Shown in pieces: positions 22,534 to 33,593 of a stretch of DNA of 64,000 nt. The notes beneath the pieces were generated by a model. The model saw only the letters and a program-made list of their open reading frames with translations, ran no database searches and was not told the origin of the DNA. This DNA is from Rickettsia sp. Oklahoma-10 (GTDB lineage: Bacteria; Pseudomonadota; Alphaproteobacteria; Rickettsiales; Rickettsiaceae): contig NZ_CP157197.1 of the NCBI RefSeq assembly GCF_039954865.1, forward strand, positions 203,501-267,500, in the 5' to 3' direction. Both the position numbers and the translations under genes were made by a program. Every line of letters starts with the position of its first letter. Within the stretch, counting starts at the first letter, position 1.

Positions 22534-23400
22534 CTAAACAGCCTCAGATCCGGCTATAATCTCTATCAACTCTGTAGTAATAATAGCTTGTCTTGATCTA
22601 TTCAGCTTTAAAACTAACTTACTTATTAAATCATTAGCACTATTGGTTGCATTGCCCATAGCAGTCATTCTTGCCCCTTCCTCACTTGCTCTATTTTGTA
22701 GCAGAGCATAATTTATTTGGGCATCAACATATAAACTAATCAAGTTAGAAATTAATTTTTCTCCTTCATACTTATAATGATCATTTTTGACTGTAGAATC
22801 ATCCTGATATTTTTCTACCGGTAAAATCTTTTGTCTAGTCATAATTTGAGTCATTGCGTTTTTAAATTTGTTAAAATATATAGCACAGCTACTAACTTCA
22901 AAATTGTAGGCTGCCGACATAATTTTTTGTTTTACTTGTAGAATCAGTTGTTCATCATGAATTTTTGGTAAATCAAAATAACTATCAATATAATTTGCAT
23001 ACTGCCTTTTTAGTACTTCGTAACCTTTTTTTCCAATAATGATAAGTTTTATTTGTGCACCTTTATTTTCTAACTCTTTAATATCATTCTTAACTTGCTT
23101 AATTATGCTGTAATTGAATGTTCCGCATAAACCACGCTGTGATGTTATCACTATCAATAAATTTGCTTTATTAGGTACGGCATAAAAAAATTTTTGTTCT
23201 TCTATAGATAGCTCATACATATCCATTGATAATATAGCAGACATCATTTTACTAATAGCCTCAATATAAAAATTCGAATTGGCTATTTGACTCTTTATTT
23301 TTGTCATCTTAGATGCTGATACTAGTTGCATTGCTTTGGTAATCTTTTGTATAGATTTAATGCTTTTAATTCTAGTTCTTAACTGCTTTAAATTTGACAT
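22534..23400 (-). CDS. atpG: ATP synthase gamma subunit
   Basis: 288 residues from ATG 23400 (MSNLKQLRTRIKSIKSIQKI), the standard family start; an upstream ATG at 23430 would add 10 residues that overlap a palindrome. Central rotor shaft of F1, with N-terminal coiled-coil helix (residues ~3-55), a Rossmann-like domain (SQRGLCGTFNYSIIKQ near residue 84) and C-terminal helix ending in ELIEIIAGSEAV. Conserved SEEGARMTAMGNATNSAND near residue 236. Confidence 0.96.
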   Translation of the reverse strand: MSNLKQLRTRIKSIKSIQKITKAMQLVSASKMTKIKSQIANSNFYIEAISKMMSAILSMDMYELSIEEQKFFYAVPNKANLLIVITSQRGLCGTFNYSIIKQVKNDIKELENKGAQIKLIIIGKKGYEVLKRQYANYIDSYFDLPKIHDEQLILQVKQKIMSAAYNFEVSSCAIYFNKFKNAMTQIMTRQKILPVEKYQDDSTVKNDHYKYEGEKLISNLISLYVDAQINYALLQNRASEEGARMTAMGNATNSANDLISKLVLKLNRSRQAIITTELIEIIAGSEAV

Positions 23401-23427
23401 ATACTTTAGTTCTTGTAATTCTATAGC

Positions 23428-23478
23428 CATTCTTATATTCTACCACTTTCGTTAGAATGAAATAGAATATAAGAATGA
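23428..23478. repeat. 15-bp inverted repeat between atpA and atpG
   Basis: Arms CATTCTTATATTCTA (23428-23442) and TAGAATATAAGAATG (23464-23478) with a 21-nt loop. Very close to the atpG start, so in the transcript it would lie at the ribosome site region. Confidence 0.75.
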
Positions 23479-23489
23479 CATTATGCTAA

Positions 23490-25028
23490 TTAATCGGCTT
23501 CAACAAAAGCCTTAACAAAATTTTCTAAAAATGCTTTTAGTTTCTGCTCAGTTTCTTCAGTTATACATTGCTCATTTTTTATTGATTCCAAAATATTGTT
23601 TTTATTTAACCTTATTTCCGTAAGCATTTTATCTTCAAATTCTTTTACTTTCTGAAGCGGTACATAATTTAAATATTTCTTAGTCCCAACATAAATACTG
23701 ACTATTTGCTCTTCTAACGGAAAAGGATGATATTGTGCTTGTTTTAATATCTCAACTAATCTCTTACCATGTTCGATTTGTACTTTAGTTGTAGGGTCTA
23801 GATCTGATTCAAATTGCGAGAAAGACTCAAGCTCTCTAAATTGAGCAAGTTCTAGCTTTACCGAACCTGCCACTTGCTTCATAGCTTTTATTTGTGCTGC
23901 AGAGCCAACTCGGCTTACTGAAATACCAACATTAACAGCCGGTCTTACGCCTTTATAAAATAACTCACTTTCTAAAAAGATTTGTCCGTCGGTAATTGAA
24001 ATAACATTTGTTGGGATATATGCGGATACATCACCTGCTTGCGTCTCGATTATAGGAAGTGCTGTAAGTGAACCGCTACCTTTTCCCTTTGACATTTTAG
24101 CAGCGCGCTCAAGCAATCTTGAATGCAAGTAAAATACGTCGCCCGGGTAAGCTTCACGCCCAGGTGGCCTTCTAAGTAATAATGAGATTTGTCTATATGC
24201 TACGGCATGCTTACTCAAATCATCATAAATAATAAGTGCATGCATGCCATTATCACGGAAATATTCACCCATGCTACAGGCAGCATAAGGGGCAATGAAC
24301 TGAAGAGCAGCAGCTTCCGATGCAGTCGCGGAAACAACCATTGTATAGTCCATTGCTCCAGCATCTTCTAGTTTTCTTACTATCTGTGCAACACTTGATC
24401 TTTTTTGCCCAATAGCTACATAAATACAATAAATTTTATCGTTTTCATTAGTAAGTAAATGAGCTTGTTTTTGATTAATAATAGTATCAATGGCTATAGC
24501 TGTTTTCCCAGTTTGTCTGTCACCTATTATTAGTTCTCTTTGCCCTCTGCCTATCGGAATTAAAGCATCAATAGCCTTTATACCAGTCTGCACAGGTTCA
24601 CTAACACTTGCTCTTTCTATTATCCCTGGGGCTTTCATTTCGATATGTCTGTATTCTTTACTTACAATATCGCCCTTGCCGTCAATAGGGTTACCAAGAG
24701 CATCCACAACACGACCAAGCAAAGCTTTTCCAACCGGTACTTCTAAAACTTCTTTGGTTCTTTTAACATTATCACCTTGCTGTACTTGATTATCCTCCCC
24801 CATAATTACAGCACCGACACTATCATTTTCCAAATTTAAAACAAGACCCTTAACACCAGATTTAAATTCTACTACTTCACCAGATTTTACATTAGCAAGA
24901 CCAAAAATTTTAGCTATACCATCACCGACGGTTATTACCTGTCCTACTTCCTCAAGTTCACTTAAGCAATTAATATTAGCTATTTCCTTTTGTAATATTT
25001 CAGCTACTTCAATAGGCTTTAGTTTCAT
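23490..25028 (-). CDS. atpA: ATP synthase alpha subunit
   Basis: 512 residues. Non-catalytic nucleotide-binding subunit of F1. Walker [20 protein letters not shown] near residue 170, [48 protein letters not shown] in several parts around 263-310, and [17 protein letters not shown] near 362. Start ATG 25028 has AGGGAG 12 bp upstream. Full length. Confidence 0.97.
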   Translation of the reverse strand: MKLKPIEVAEILQKEIANINCLSELEEVGQVITVGDGIAKIFGLANVKSGEVVEFKSGVKGLVLNLENDSVGAVIMGEDNQVQQGDNVKRTKEVLEVPVGKALLGRVVDALGNPIDGKGDIVSKEYRHIEMKAPGIIERASVSEPVQTGIKAIDALIPIGRGQRELIIGDRQTGKTAIAIDTIINQKQAHLLTNENDKIYCIYVAIGQKRSSVAQIVRKLEDAGAMDYTMVVSATASEAAALQFIAPYAACSMGEYFRDNGMHALIIYDDLSKHAVAYRQISLLLRRPPGREAYPGDVFYLHSRLLERAAKMSKGKGSGSLTALPIIETQAGDVSAYIPTNVISITDGQIFLESELFYKGVRPAVNVGISVSRVGSAAQIKAMKQVAGSVKLELAQFRELESFSQFESDLDPTTKVQIEHGKRLVEILKQAQYHPFPLEEQIVSIYVGTKKYLNYVPLQKVKEFEDKMLTEIRLNKNNILESIKNEQCITEETEQKLKAFLENFVKAFVEAD

Positions 25029-25059
25029 GTGGTTTACATCTCCCTAATATACTCATTAT

Positions 25060-25140
25060 CATCGCACGACTTGATCGCGTGATCTAGTAAAATTGACTAC
25101 TACAAGCTATTTTTTTGGATACCGTGGGTCAGGACAAGGT
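25060..25140. repeat. Palindromic element between atpH and atpA
   Basis: Hairpin CGCACGACTTGATCGCGTGA and then TTGGATACCGTGGGTCAGGA, words shared with other elements in the window. Confidence 0.6.
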
Positions 25141-25153
25141 ACAACAACAATAT

Positions 25154-25708
25154 TCAAGTAGTAATATTAACTTTCTTTAAAACTTTCATTATTTTATCTA
25201 AACTACCTTTTATTGAGTAATCTTGCAACATACTATCATATTTAATTACAATACCACCAATAATAGTGTTATCTATAGCAAATAATATTTCTGTTTTTTG
25301 ATCTAACTCTTTTTCTATATGAGACTTAATCCACTCTTGCTCTTTAGGTTGTAACTTATTTGCAGAAATAACCTGAACTATCTTTATATTTTTACTTTCA
25401 TATAGCAACTTATTAAATATACTTACTATATCTGATAAGATAGTTATGCGGGAATTTTTTATCAATAATAATAAAAAATTATGTACTATTGTGTGAATTT
25501 TAGTATTTTTTACTAACGAATTGACTACATTAATTTTATCATTCCTATTTACTATAGGAGAAAATAAGCATTCCCTAATATCAAAATGATCAGTAATAAT
25601 ACTATTTATAAAGGTGATTTCCTCAAATACCTTATCCTGAATACTATCAACCATAGCATTATTAAATAAAGCTATAGCATAATTCCCTATTAAATTATTT
25701 TTATTCAT
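25154..25708 (-). CDS. atpH: ATP synthase delta subunit
   Basis: 184 residues from ATG 25708 ([19 protein letters not shown]), which fits the family N-terminus; ATG 25744 would add 12 residues. Peripheral stalk subunit linking F1 to b. The N-terminal six-helix bundle covers about residues 5-105. The C-terminal signature [29 protein letters not shown] is recognisable around residues 145-173. First gene of atpHAGDC. Confidence 0.92.
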   Translation of the reverse strand: MNKNNLIGNYAIALFNNAMVDSIQDKVFEEITFINSIITDHFDIRECLFSPIVNRNDKINVVNSLVKNTKIHTIVHNFLLLLIKNSRITILSDIVSIFNKLLYESKNIKIVQVISANKLQPKEQEWIKSHIEKELDQKTEILFAIDNTIIGGIVIKYDSMLQDYSIKGSLDKIMKVLKKVNITT

Positions 25709-25784
25709 ATATATATATACTTTTTGTAAAAGGAGCGTACACAATACAACTTTAATTTATGTTTTTACTCTTTTTTACCTAGAC

Positions 25785-27173
25785 CTATATATGTATTGCT
25801 CTATCATAAGCAGCGAGTACCGACTCATACATCATTTCCGATAAAGTCGGGTGTGGAAAGATAGTATTAATTAAATCGAGTTCGGTGCCTTCTAAATTTT
25901 TTGAAACTACGTATCCTTGTATCAATTCCGTAACTTCTGAACCTATCATATGAGCTCCAAGTAACTCACCAGTTTTAGCATCAAATATGGTTTTTATTAA
26001 CCCATCGCTATCACTGCTTACTAAAGCCTTACCATTAGCTCTAAAAGGAAATCTACCTATTTTAAGCTCATAACCTAAAGCTTTTGATGCTTCTTCAGTT
26101 AAACCAACGCTTGCTATTTGTGGTGAAGAATAAATACAGCTGGGAATATTATGTTTATTAATAGCATTGGGTTTTAAGCCGGCTATGCTTTCCGCTACAA
26201 TAATACCTTCATGACTTGCTTTATGTGCTAGACAAGGTGTTCCTGCTACATCTCCTATAGCATAAATACCTGATTCCGCAGTTTGCATTAATAAGCTAGT
26301 AACTATATAGCCGTTTTCTACTTTAACTTTTGTTTTCTCTAGTCCTAAATTTTCCGTATTCGCCTTAATACCTACTGCCATAAGTAAGATTTCAGCTTGT
26401 AATTTTTGTGTTTTTCCGCCTAACTCTAATTCAACTTCTATCTTATCTTGTGATTTTGTTTGCTTAATTAACTTAGCATTTGTAATAATTTTTATACCCT
26501 TTTTCTCAAATTGCTCATGAGCAATTCCAGCAATTTCCGTATCTTCGGCAGGCAATATTTTAGTGTGAGCTTCAATTACGGTAACATTAACGCCGATACT
26601 ATTATAAAATGAAGCGAACTCTATACCTATTGCCCCTGCACCTACTATAATTATAGATTTCGGCACATACTGAAGTATCATAGCTTCCTTAGACGTCAAA
26701 ATTTGTTTACCGTCAGGCTCAAATCCTTTTAATACTATTGATCTAGCACCAGTAGCTATAATAATATTCTCTGCTTTTATAGATAATTTATTACCTTGTT
26801 TATCTATATTTATTATCTTATTTCCTGCGAGATTTGCTACTCCATCTATCACAGTCACTGTATTTTTTTTTAATAAAAACTTAACACCACCTGCAAGCTT
26901 ACCTGAAATTTCTCTTGAACGCTCAACTATTTTTTTAATATTGATTTCAGCACCTTTAGCATCAATTCCATAATCTTTAGCATGTCTTATGTACTCAAAC
27001 ACCTCAGCAGATTTAAGCAGAGATTTAGTCGGTATACATCCCCAATTAAGGCATACTCCGCCCAAATGTTCTTTTTCTATTAATACAACTTTTTTCTTTA
27101 ATTGTGCTGCTCTAATTGCTGCAACATACCCACCGGGACCACCGCCTATAACAGCTACATCGTATTGTTCCAT
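25785..27173 (-). CDS. lpdA: Dihydrolipoamide dehydrogenase (E3)
   Basis: 462 residues. FAD/NAD flavoprotein that reoxidises lipoamide of 2-oxoacid dehydrogenases. N-terminal FAD motif VAVIGGGPGGYVAAIRAAQL, redox disulfide GGVCLNWGCIPTKSLL near residue 39, NAD motif IIVGAGAIGIEFASFYNSIG near 174, FAD motif YAIGDVAG near 300, and the C-terminal catalytic HPTLSE pattern (HPHPTLSE-like, here FPHPTLSEMMYE). Not in an operon with its E1/E2 partners here; it lies just upstream of atpH, about 75 bp away. Confidence 0.96.
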   Translation of the reverse strand: MEQYDVAVIGGGPGGYVAAIRAAQLKKKVVLIEKEHLGGVCLNWGCIPTKSLLKSAEVFEYIRHAKDYGIDAKGAEINIKKIVERSREISGKLAGGVKFLLKKNTVTVIDGVANLAGNKIINIDKQGNKLSIKAENIIIATGARSIVLKGFEPDGKQILTSKEAMILQYVPKSIIIVGAGAIGIEFASFYNSIGVNVTVIEAHTKILPAEDTEIAGIAHEQFEKKGIKIITNAKLIKQTKSQDKIEVELELGGKTQKLQAEILLMAVGIKANTENLGLEKTKVKVENGYIVTSLLMQTAESGIYAIGDVAGTPCLAHKASHEGIIVAESIAGLKPNAINKHNIPSCIYSSPQIASVGLTEEASKALGYELKIGRFPFRANGKALVSSDSDGLIKTIFDAKTGELLGAHMIGSEVTELIQGYVVSKNLEGTELDLINTIFPHPTLSEMMYESVLAAYDRAIHI

Positions 27174-27204
27174 TTTATTTTTATTTCGTTAATTTGTTTA
27201 ATTG

Positions 27205-27280
27205 TTATACCGTGGTTTGACCACGGTATCCAATCTTTTTAATGTTTTTATGAACCCCGTGGTCAAGCCACGGGGCAATA
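27205..27280. repeat. Two tandem hairpins upstream of lpdA (ttgaccacgg family)
   Basis: Hairpin one: ATACCGTGG TTTGA CCACGGTAT (27207-27229). Hairpin two: CCCCGTGG TCAAG CCACGGGG (27255-27275). Together they form the clearest copy of the palindromic family seen throughout the window. Confidence 0.75.
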
Positions 27281-27349
27281 CTACAGATTTTACCGATCCA
27301 TACAACAACTCCCAACAAACATGACATAAGCAACTTCAAACAACCATAA

Positions 27350-27780
27350 TGTTTTTTAGCATACACCTATTCTACTCATGCACTTTAATCTGTCCCAACA
27401 ATCGGCTGCACCCTAATCGCATTCTGCTTATGCTACCTTAAGACCTTATATCTCCTTAATAATATTGTAATCTTTTGTGAGCACTTTAAGCCTTTCATTC
27501 ACTGTTATATTCAGACTTACCTCATCTATAGCAGTAAGTTTCACTAAATTTGATAATGCAGGGAATTTAGTACCTAAACTTCTTATTCTTTCGTCAAGTT
27601 CATCTAAGCGTTTAATTAAACCTTCATATTGTCCTTCAAATAATAAATGTAGACCTCTAAACTCTACTCCTTCTATATTCCAATTTGATAAATGTTGTGT
27701 TCTAAAATAGAAAACATATCTATCTGCTAAAATTTAGCTCTAAAGCTTTTACGCCTTGTATAACACCATCAAATTTCTAT
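27350..27780 (-). pseudogene. Remnant of a Dps/ferritin-like DNA-protection protein
   Basis: Minus-strand reading from about 27745 gives ILADRYVFYFRTQHLSNWNI then EGVEFRGLHLLFEGQYEGLI, RLDELDERIRSLG and later LTKDYNIIKEI. This is the Dps order: L-A-D-x-Y-x-x-Y-x-x-T-Q, then W-x-V/I-x-G, F-x-x-LH, E-x-QY and D-E-x-x-ERIR-x-LG. The classical H of HWNV is replaced by N (NWNI). A frameshift near 27735 cuts off the N-terminus (GVIQGVKALELN), and after the stop near 27450 in-order pieces AAD and DRLKC still match the C-terminus. Dead gene. Confidence 0.75.
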
Positions 27781-28104
27781 GAACTCCTTGAGTTTATAAC
27801 ATTTTTTTAGATACTGCAAGAGATAACAAAATTTATAATTTATTTCCACGTTTCTTCATGAGAGTAAGTTCTAGCATTTTCTTTATCAAGTTTCTTAGCA
27901 ATTTTTGACAAAAATAAATATTCTCTTATTTCAATAAAATTTGAAGTATTAATTCTTTAAAATTTAAAGATTTAATTTTTCGATTAAAATCGTAATTGTA
28001 ACAGTTTTACATCACTTAAAAAATAAAAGTATAGAAAATCATTAGGAGTGTATTAGAAGTACATAAAACAGCTGCAAAGGATTTATTGTATTCTGAAACC
28101 ACAA
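27781..28104. other. Non-coding strip
   Basis: No intact gene. A minus-strand piece at about 27845-27950 reads FIEIREYLFLSKIAKKLDKE then NARTYSHEE, possibly the tail of another decayed protein. Not identified. Confidence 0.3.
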
Positions 28105-28890
28105 ATTGAGGTTCAGTTCAATTCTTTTAGCTTTTCTTTTATTATTTCTTAATAGAGTACCCTGCATAAGAATCATCAGTTGTATTATCTTCAATAAATA
28201 TGTACAAAGAAAACTATTATATTATTTTTTATAACCACCTACAAACTATCCGATTTACCTATCTTGTAATTTTTGCATTCTATCTTGAATCAGTATATCC
28301 CCAACTGCCTATATTTACTGCAAAGCTTCCAACCATCTACACCATCTTCAATAAACAAAATATTTTTAGTCATTCCTTGGGCTGTAAGGTACAGGTAATT
28401 TATTCTCTGCGAGTTTTTGAAGAAAAGTTAATTCTTCTTCTGGTGAAATTGCTAAAGCACCAGCAAACCATGAATTGGTTAAGCCGTTATTTTTACTTTA
28501 TCACCTAAAATATCTGATTACCGTAATTAAATTACGTTACATAATCACAGAATTTTTCAATACCTAATTCTTTGGTAATAACCTAAGTATTACCAAATAC
28601 AGTTATTCTTCATCCAGTCTTTAGGTATTTGAGTTTGCTTCCAAACTTTAAGATAGTCAACATCTCCTTCTTTAAAAGGTAATTTTGGATGAGTATTATC
28701 AATTAAAAGCCTATCATCATAATCCATTAAACTTATAGCAATTTTCAATGTTGAACACGGAGAAGAATGTGAATTACAATTTCCTGTCTAATAAATTTAT
28801 TATTTTCTTTAACTAAAAAACAATCTACTTAAGTTATAAAAAGTATAATAAGTGATATTAGGGCAGTTAGATATAACTTGTTTCATATAT
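28105..28890 (-). pseudogene. Remnant of a class D (OXA-type) beta-lactamase
   Basis: Pieces on the minus strand in correct order: CFLVKENNKFIRQE, then SPCSTLKIAISLMDYDDRLL (active-site S-T-x-K as STLK, near 28750), HPKLPFKEGDVDYLKVWKQT, VITKELGIEKFCDYV, FNYGNQ, NNGLTNSWFAGALAISPEEE, LTFLQKLAENKLPV, and ILFIEDGVDGWKL. The K-T-G box area is broken (CSKYRQLG). Several frameshifts and stops. Rickettsial genomes are known to carry OXA-like genes, so this is probably native and decayed rather than recent. Confidence 0.75.
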
Positions 28891-29043
28891 TAAGCTCTAA
28901 GTACATTAGAGTGGGTAGACTAAGTTTAATTTAGAAAAGAGCAATGCACTTCAAAACTTATAATCACAGCGTAGGTCATACTACATGAGGATCATCAACA
29001 AAAATTAACGCTGCTAATTTTTTAAATTAAACAAGTATATAGT

Positions 29044-31416
29044 TTAATAAATTTCTTGGGATTGATCATTTATACTCGGCACATAATCAAAAATATCACT
29101 GTGATCATGATTATCGATCATGTCTTCATTCTCAAGCATTTGAACGTTATTGATTTTAAATGCTTCTATCACACTACCATTTGGCGTAATTTTACCAGTT
29201 GCCCTATCTACTGCTAATAATTTTATTGAATCAGGAACCTTGAAAGGCAACACTGGCTCATCCTTATAAGCGTTACTCATAAAATCAATAAAGATCGGTA
29301 ATACAACGTTTGCTCCAGTTGCTCTTTGTCCAAGGGTTCTTGGAGTATCATAGCCAACATAGCTACCGACTACTATTTTGGGTGTAAAGCCTACAAACCA
29401 TGTATCTTTACTATCATTACTAGTACCGGTTTTTCCACCGATAATCTTCCCTAACTTCTTTGCAGCATAGCCGGTTCCTCTATCTATTGCTCCTGTTAAA
29501 AACGAAGTAATTTGATAGTTGCTAGCTTCATCTGTAACTCTATAGATATCTTCCTTGGGTATTTCTAATATTGCAGTGTCTAAATTACTATCTGAAACAA
29601 TGCAAGCCGCACATTTTCTATTCTCTCTACGATAAATAATACGTCCGTTACGATCTTTAATTAATTCTACAAAATGAGGTTCAACTTTTTTACCACCGTT
29701 AGCAATAATTGCATAAGCATTAGTCATGCGTGCAAGCGTAGTTTCAATTGAACCAAGTACCATAGAATAGACTTTTTTTGGTTCATTATTAATACCGAAA
29801 CGCTTAATTATATCAATGATTTTTGTAAGTCCAACTGCAGTTGCAACTCTTACAGTTATAAGATTACAAGATTTTTCAAGTCCGGCACGCATAGTGATGT
29901 CACCTAAAAACTTACCTGCATAATTTTTAGGACGCCAACTAGGCATACCTGGACCTTGTGAGATCTCAATAGGCCCATCATTAAAAATCTGATTTGGCTT
30001 AACACCGTTTTCAAGAGCTGCCAAATAAACAAAAGTCTTACTCAAAGAACCTGGTTGACGAAGTGCTTGAGTTACTCTATCAAATTTACTGGTCGAAAAA
30101 TCATAACCACCAACACTTGCAAGTACCTGTCCAGTATTTGGATTCATAACCATAATAGCCCCATTCACCTCAGGGATTTGACGAAGAGCATACCACTCTT
30201 TTATAACCTCAACTACTATTACATCACCTTTTTTAAGCAAAGACTTAACTGACTTAAGGTCACTTCTTGCCCATTTCATTTCAGAAATAGGAATTTTAGA
30301 TTTGCTGCCGTCTATAAGCCCAATCTCTGCATGGTTATCGGTCACATCTAGAACTACAGCTAATTTATACTCTAAAAGGGATTGAGGCAGAGATAATTTT
30401 TTTAGCTCCTCTTGCCAGTTTTGGATAGAGATATTAGCTATAGGTTTTCTAAAACCACGTTTTCTATCAAACTCCCTAAGACCTTTTCTTAAAGAATTTT
30501 CAGCTAATTGCTGCATCTTTGTATCTAAAGAAGTAATAATAGTAAGACCTCCAGTATAAAACTCTTCCTTACTATTTAGCATCTTAATTACTTCTTCTCG
30601 CACCTGCTCAGCATAATAATCAGCTACAACAGTCTCTTCTTTAGCGCGTTTACGTAGAACTATTGGACTATCTATAGCTTCTTTTGCCGCTTCTTTTGTT
30701 ATATAACCGTCTTCAAACATACGTGTTATTACGTAATCACGACGCCTTTTCACCCTAACATAATTTTTCTCTGGATTAAGTTCGGAAGGAGCTTTAGGCA
30801 ACGCCGCAATAAAAGCGGATTCTGCAATGGTAAGTTCTTCTACCGATTTATTAAAATAATTTTGTGCAGCTGTTGCAACTCCGTATGCACCACGACCAAA
30901 GAATGTTTGATTAAGATATAATTCTAAAATTTGATCCTTAGTAAATACTCTCGAAATCATATAAGAAAGAATCGCTTCTTTAATCTTACGTTCAAGAGAA
31001 ACCTTGTTAGTTAGTAGAAAATTTTTGACCACTTGCTGAGTAATGGTAGAAGCTCCTTCCATACGTCTATGATGTAGATAATTAGATATATTTAAAAATG
31101 CTGCTCTAATTATTCCAAGCAAATCGACCCCCGGGTGGTTATAGAAATTCTTATCCTCAGCAGCAATAAAACTTTCTATTAATGAACTTGGCACGCTATT
31201 AATCGGTACAAATACTCGGCGTTCAAAAGCGTACTCCTCCATTAATTTACCGTCACGGGAATAAATACGCGTTACTGAGGGAGGATAATAACGTGCAAGC
31301 TGTGAGTAATCCGGTAAATCATGTGAATAATGATATATTATATACGCTAAAACAACGCAACCAATTAAAATCAATACTGCAAAAATTCTTAAACAAAAAA
31401 ATAGAAACTTATACAT
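29044..31416 (-). CDS. mrcA: Penicillin-binding protein 1A (glycosyltransferase/transpeptidase)
   Basis: 790 residues. N-terminal membrane anchor (about 5-28), GT51 glycosyltransferase domain with EDKNFYNHPGVDLLGIIRA near residue 91, GASTITQQVVKNFLL and ERKIKEAILSYMI, then the transpeptidase domain: catalytic SxxK in QPGSLSKTFVYLAAL near 460, S-x-N as SCN (about 515) and GGKTGTSNDSKDTWFVGFTP near 655. It polymerises and crosslinks peptidoglycan at the inner membrane. Full length. The gene is flanked by decayed DNA downstream and by miaB 140 bp upstream on the same strand. Confidence 0.95.
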   Translation of the reverse strand: MYKFLFFCLRIFAVLILIGCVVLAYIIYHYSHDLPDYSQLARYYPPSVTRIYSRDGKLMEEYAFERRVFVPINSVPSSLIESFIAAEDKNFYNHPGVDLLGIIRAAFLNISNYLHHRRMEGASTITQQVVKNFLLTNKVSLERKIKEAILSYMISRVFTKDQILELYLNQTFFGRGAYGVATAAQNYFNKSVEELTIAESAFIAALPKAPSELNPEKNYVRVKRRRDYVITRMFEDGYITKEAAKEAIDSPIVLRKRAKEETVVADYYAEQVREEVIKMLNSKEEFYTGGLTIITSLDTKMQQLAENSLRKGLREFDRKRGFRKPIANISIQNWQEELKKLSLPQSLLEYKLAVVLDVTDNHAEIGLIDGSKSKIPISEMKWARSDLKSVKSLLKKGDVIVVEVIKEWYALRQIPEVNGAIMVMNPNTGQVLASVGGYDFSTSKFDRVTQALRQPGSLSKTFVYLAALENGVKPNQIFNDGPIEISQGPGMPSWRPKNYAGKFLGDITMRAGLEKSCNLITVRVATAVGLTKIIDIIKRFGINNEPKKVYSMVLGSIETTLARMTNAYAIIANGGKKVEPHFVELIKDRNGRIIYRRENRKCAACIVSDSNLDTAILEIPKEDIYRVTDEASNYQITSFLTGAIDRGTGYAAKKLGKIIGGKTGTSNDSKDTWFVGFTPKIVVGSYVGYDTPRTLGQRATGANVVLPIFIDFMSNAYKDEPVLPFKVPDSIKLLAVDRATGKITPNGSVIEAFKINNVQMLENEDMIDNHDHSDIFDYVPSINDQSQEIY

Positions 31417-31556
31417 TTATAGGTAATATTTTTTGACATTATAATTAAGTAGACGAAGATCAACTTCAAAAAGAGTAATCGGTCCACAAAACAAGGAATA
31501 ACGGTATATTAATATAGTTCGTACCACACCGTACTTGTAGGACTTGGTACCAATTT

Positions 31557-32909
31557 TTAAAGTTCTATCTCAGTATATATTTCACCTGTTAAACTATTAC
31601 TTGCAGCTTTTATAATTTTTACATCAATAATTTTACACAGTAACTCTTTATTAGGGTTTTTGATATATACGGACTGCATATATGGAGTTTTACCTATTAT
31701 TTGATCGTCGAATTTACCTATGCGATCAAATAGAACTTTCATGGTACTACCAACACAACTTTCATTAAAAGCTAGTTGTTGGCTTGATAGTTTTTTTTGC
31801 AATATAGTTAATCTCTCTGATTTTATATGTTCCGGTATTTGGTCTGTTCTAGTTGCTCCAGGGGTGCCTGGACGAGGACTATATTTAAATGAATAGCACT
31901 GACCGTATTTTATTTTACTTACCAAATCTAAAGTATCTTCAAAATCTTCATCTGTTTCACCGGGAAACCCGACAATAAAATCAGAAGAGAACACTATATC
32001 GGGTCTTGCGGCTCTTAAGCGATTAATTATATCAAAATAATATTCTCTATCATGTTTGCGGTTCATTGCTTTTAATATTTTATTTGAACCTGATTGTATC
32101 GGTAAATGTAGAAATGGCATTAATTTGGGTTCAGTGCCGTGCAGTTTTATTAGATCATCCGTCATATCTATCGGGTGTGACGTGGTATAACGCAATCTTT
32201 CTAAATTTGGAATTTGTGCTAAATGCCTTATTAAATCAGCTAGACTAAATGTCTTATCATCTACATCCTTACCATGATATGCATTTACATTTTGTCCAAG
32301 TAGCATAATTTCTTTAGCACCGCTGCTAACTAATTTTAACGCTTCTCTATAGACCTGTTCTATGTTCCTTGAAAATTCAGCACCTCTAGTATAAGGCACT
32401 ACGCAGAAAGTACAAAATTTATCACACCCCTCTTGTACTGATATAAAGGCACTTGCTCCTTGCGGATATAATTGCTCAGGTAACTGATCAAACTTTGCTT
32501 CTTCAACAAAATCGAGATCGATTAAATGTTTTTCATGTCTAACGACTTTAGAAATTAATTGTGGTAAATTATAATAAGACTGTGGACCAACAACAATATC
32601 AACATAAGGAGTCCTTGTAAAAATTTCCTCCCCTTCTGCCTGAGCAACACAACCGGCCACAATTATTATTGCAGAGCTTAAACCTTGGTTTTTTCGCATA
32701 TCTTGTAGTTTCTTAATACGACCAAGTTCAGAATAAGTCTTCTCGGCTGCTTTCTCTCTAATATGACAGGTATTTAGAATAATAACATCTGCTTCTTCAA
32801 TATTATCCGTAAACTCATAACCAAAGGGATAAAGCAAATCTTTCATCTTGACAGAATCATAAACATTCATCTGACATCCATAGGTCTTAATATAAAGCTT
32901 CTTACTCAT
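31557..32909 (-). CDS. miaB: tRNA-2-methylthio-N6-isopentenyladenosine synthase
   Basis: 450 residues, three domains: N-terminal MTTase ([12 protein letters not shown] with first cluster cysteine, further cysteines in [10 protein letters not shown] and VAGCVAQ), radical SAM core ([22 protein letters not shown], residues ~155-175) and C-terminal TRAM domain. Adds the methylthio group to A37 of tRNAs reading UNN codons. Full length with all six cluster cysteines visible. Confidence 0.96.
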   Translation of the reverse strand: MSKKLYIKTYGCQMNVYDSVKMKDLLYPFGYEFTDNIEEADVIILNTCHIREKAAEKTYSELGRIKKLQDMRKNQGLSSAIIIVAGCVAQAEGEEIFTRTPYVDIVVGPQSYYNLPQLISKVVRHEKHLIDLDFVEEAKFDQLPEQLYPQGASAFISVQEGCDKFCTFCVVPYTRGAEFSRNIEQVYREALKLVSSGAKEIMLLGQNVNAYHGKDVDDKTFSLADLIRHLAQIPNLERLRYTTSHPIDMTDDLIKLHGTEPKLMPFLHLPIQSGSNKILKAMNRKHDREYYFDIINRLRAARPDIVFSSDFIVGFPGETDEDFEDTLDLVSKIKYGQCYSFKYSPRPGTPGATRTDQIPEHIKSERLTILQKKLSSQQLAFNESCVGSTMKVLFDRIGKFDDQIIGKTPYMQSVYIKNPNKELLCKIIDVKIIKAASNSLTGEIYTEIEL

Positions 32910-32999
32910 AAAATTTTAACATTATAAAAAAGTTTTACATTATAAAATATTTAAACAATTTAATCAAATTTTAAATAAACTGAAAGCAGACATTTAGTC

Positions 33000-33180
33000 A
33001 TACTGTGATCAAGTTGATATTGTTGCATGGATCACGATTTCACCACTATCAATCCTGCGCCTTGATCGCAGGATTAAGATAAAAATGTCACAAACACATA
33101 AACTAAAAGTTATTTTTTATTCAAACCACAGTATGACACCCAAATGCGTTTTTCGATCTATACAACAAAGTCTTTACAAT
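33000..33180. repeat. Palindromic repeat block (tgttgcatggatc family)
   Basis: TGTTGCATGGATCACGATTT, inner hairpin AATCCTGCGCCTTGATCGCAGGATT (33042-33066), CCACAGTATGACACCCAAATG and GATCTATACAACAAAG. Same word order as 20355-20525, so probably copies of one element. Confidence 0.6.
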
Positions 33181-33184
33181 CAGT

Positions 33185-33447
33185 GAATATGTGTATATGT
33201 CTGCAACTCCGCAGCATATTTTACTTGCTCTAAATCAAACAGCACAATTATTACTATAAAATCCGTAATTAAAGTTAATATTTCCTCAGTATCTCTATAT
33301 TAATGTGTTTTAAAACAGTTAACACCTTGGTAATATTCACCAATCGGAATCACCAAATATAACAATAGAGGCTTTTATTATTTCAATACCTCTTTCATTT
33401 TGAATTAAAGCAAGTAAAATCGAAGTATCTAGTAATATATTATTCAT
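33185..33447 (-). pseudogene. Remnant of a VapC-type PIN-domain toxin
   Basis: ATG 33447 opens MNNILLDTSILLALIQNERG then IEIIKASIVIFGDSDW and a stop. LLDTS is the first PIN-domain motif with its catalytic aspartate. Frame-shifted continuation gives EYYQGVNCFKT, then VLFDLEQVKYAAELQTYTHI, which matches the VapC C-terminal helix. It overlaps the vapB remnant by 8 bp, the usual vapBC layout. Dead through frameshifts. Confidence 0.7.
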
Positions 33448-33593
33448 GTTTTGCCTCTGCTCTTCTTATTCTAATCAATTCATCCACTAGATAAATTTTT
33501 CTCCATACAATCGTTGTAATCTTTTAATTTTGCTTGCAGATTTGCTAAAGCTTGAATTGGAGTAGTAATATTATAAATTATATCTTCTTTCAT
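33440..33593 (-). pseudogene. Remnant of a VapB-type antitoxin
   Basis: ATG 33593 reads MKEDIIYNITTPIQALANLQ to a stop in ~37 codons; a shift of frame gives VDELIRIRRAEAKHE and a stop at 33440, the R-x-x-EA C-terminal end typical of VapB. So one frameshift splits a ~50-residue antitoxin gene. Confidence 0.6.

Noticed and set aside
28200-28508. A 102-codon plus-strand frame
   Set aside because: It runs opposite the ordered beta-lactamase pieces and shows no protein family features.
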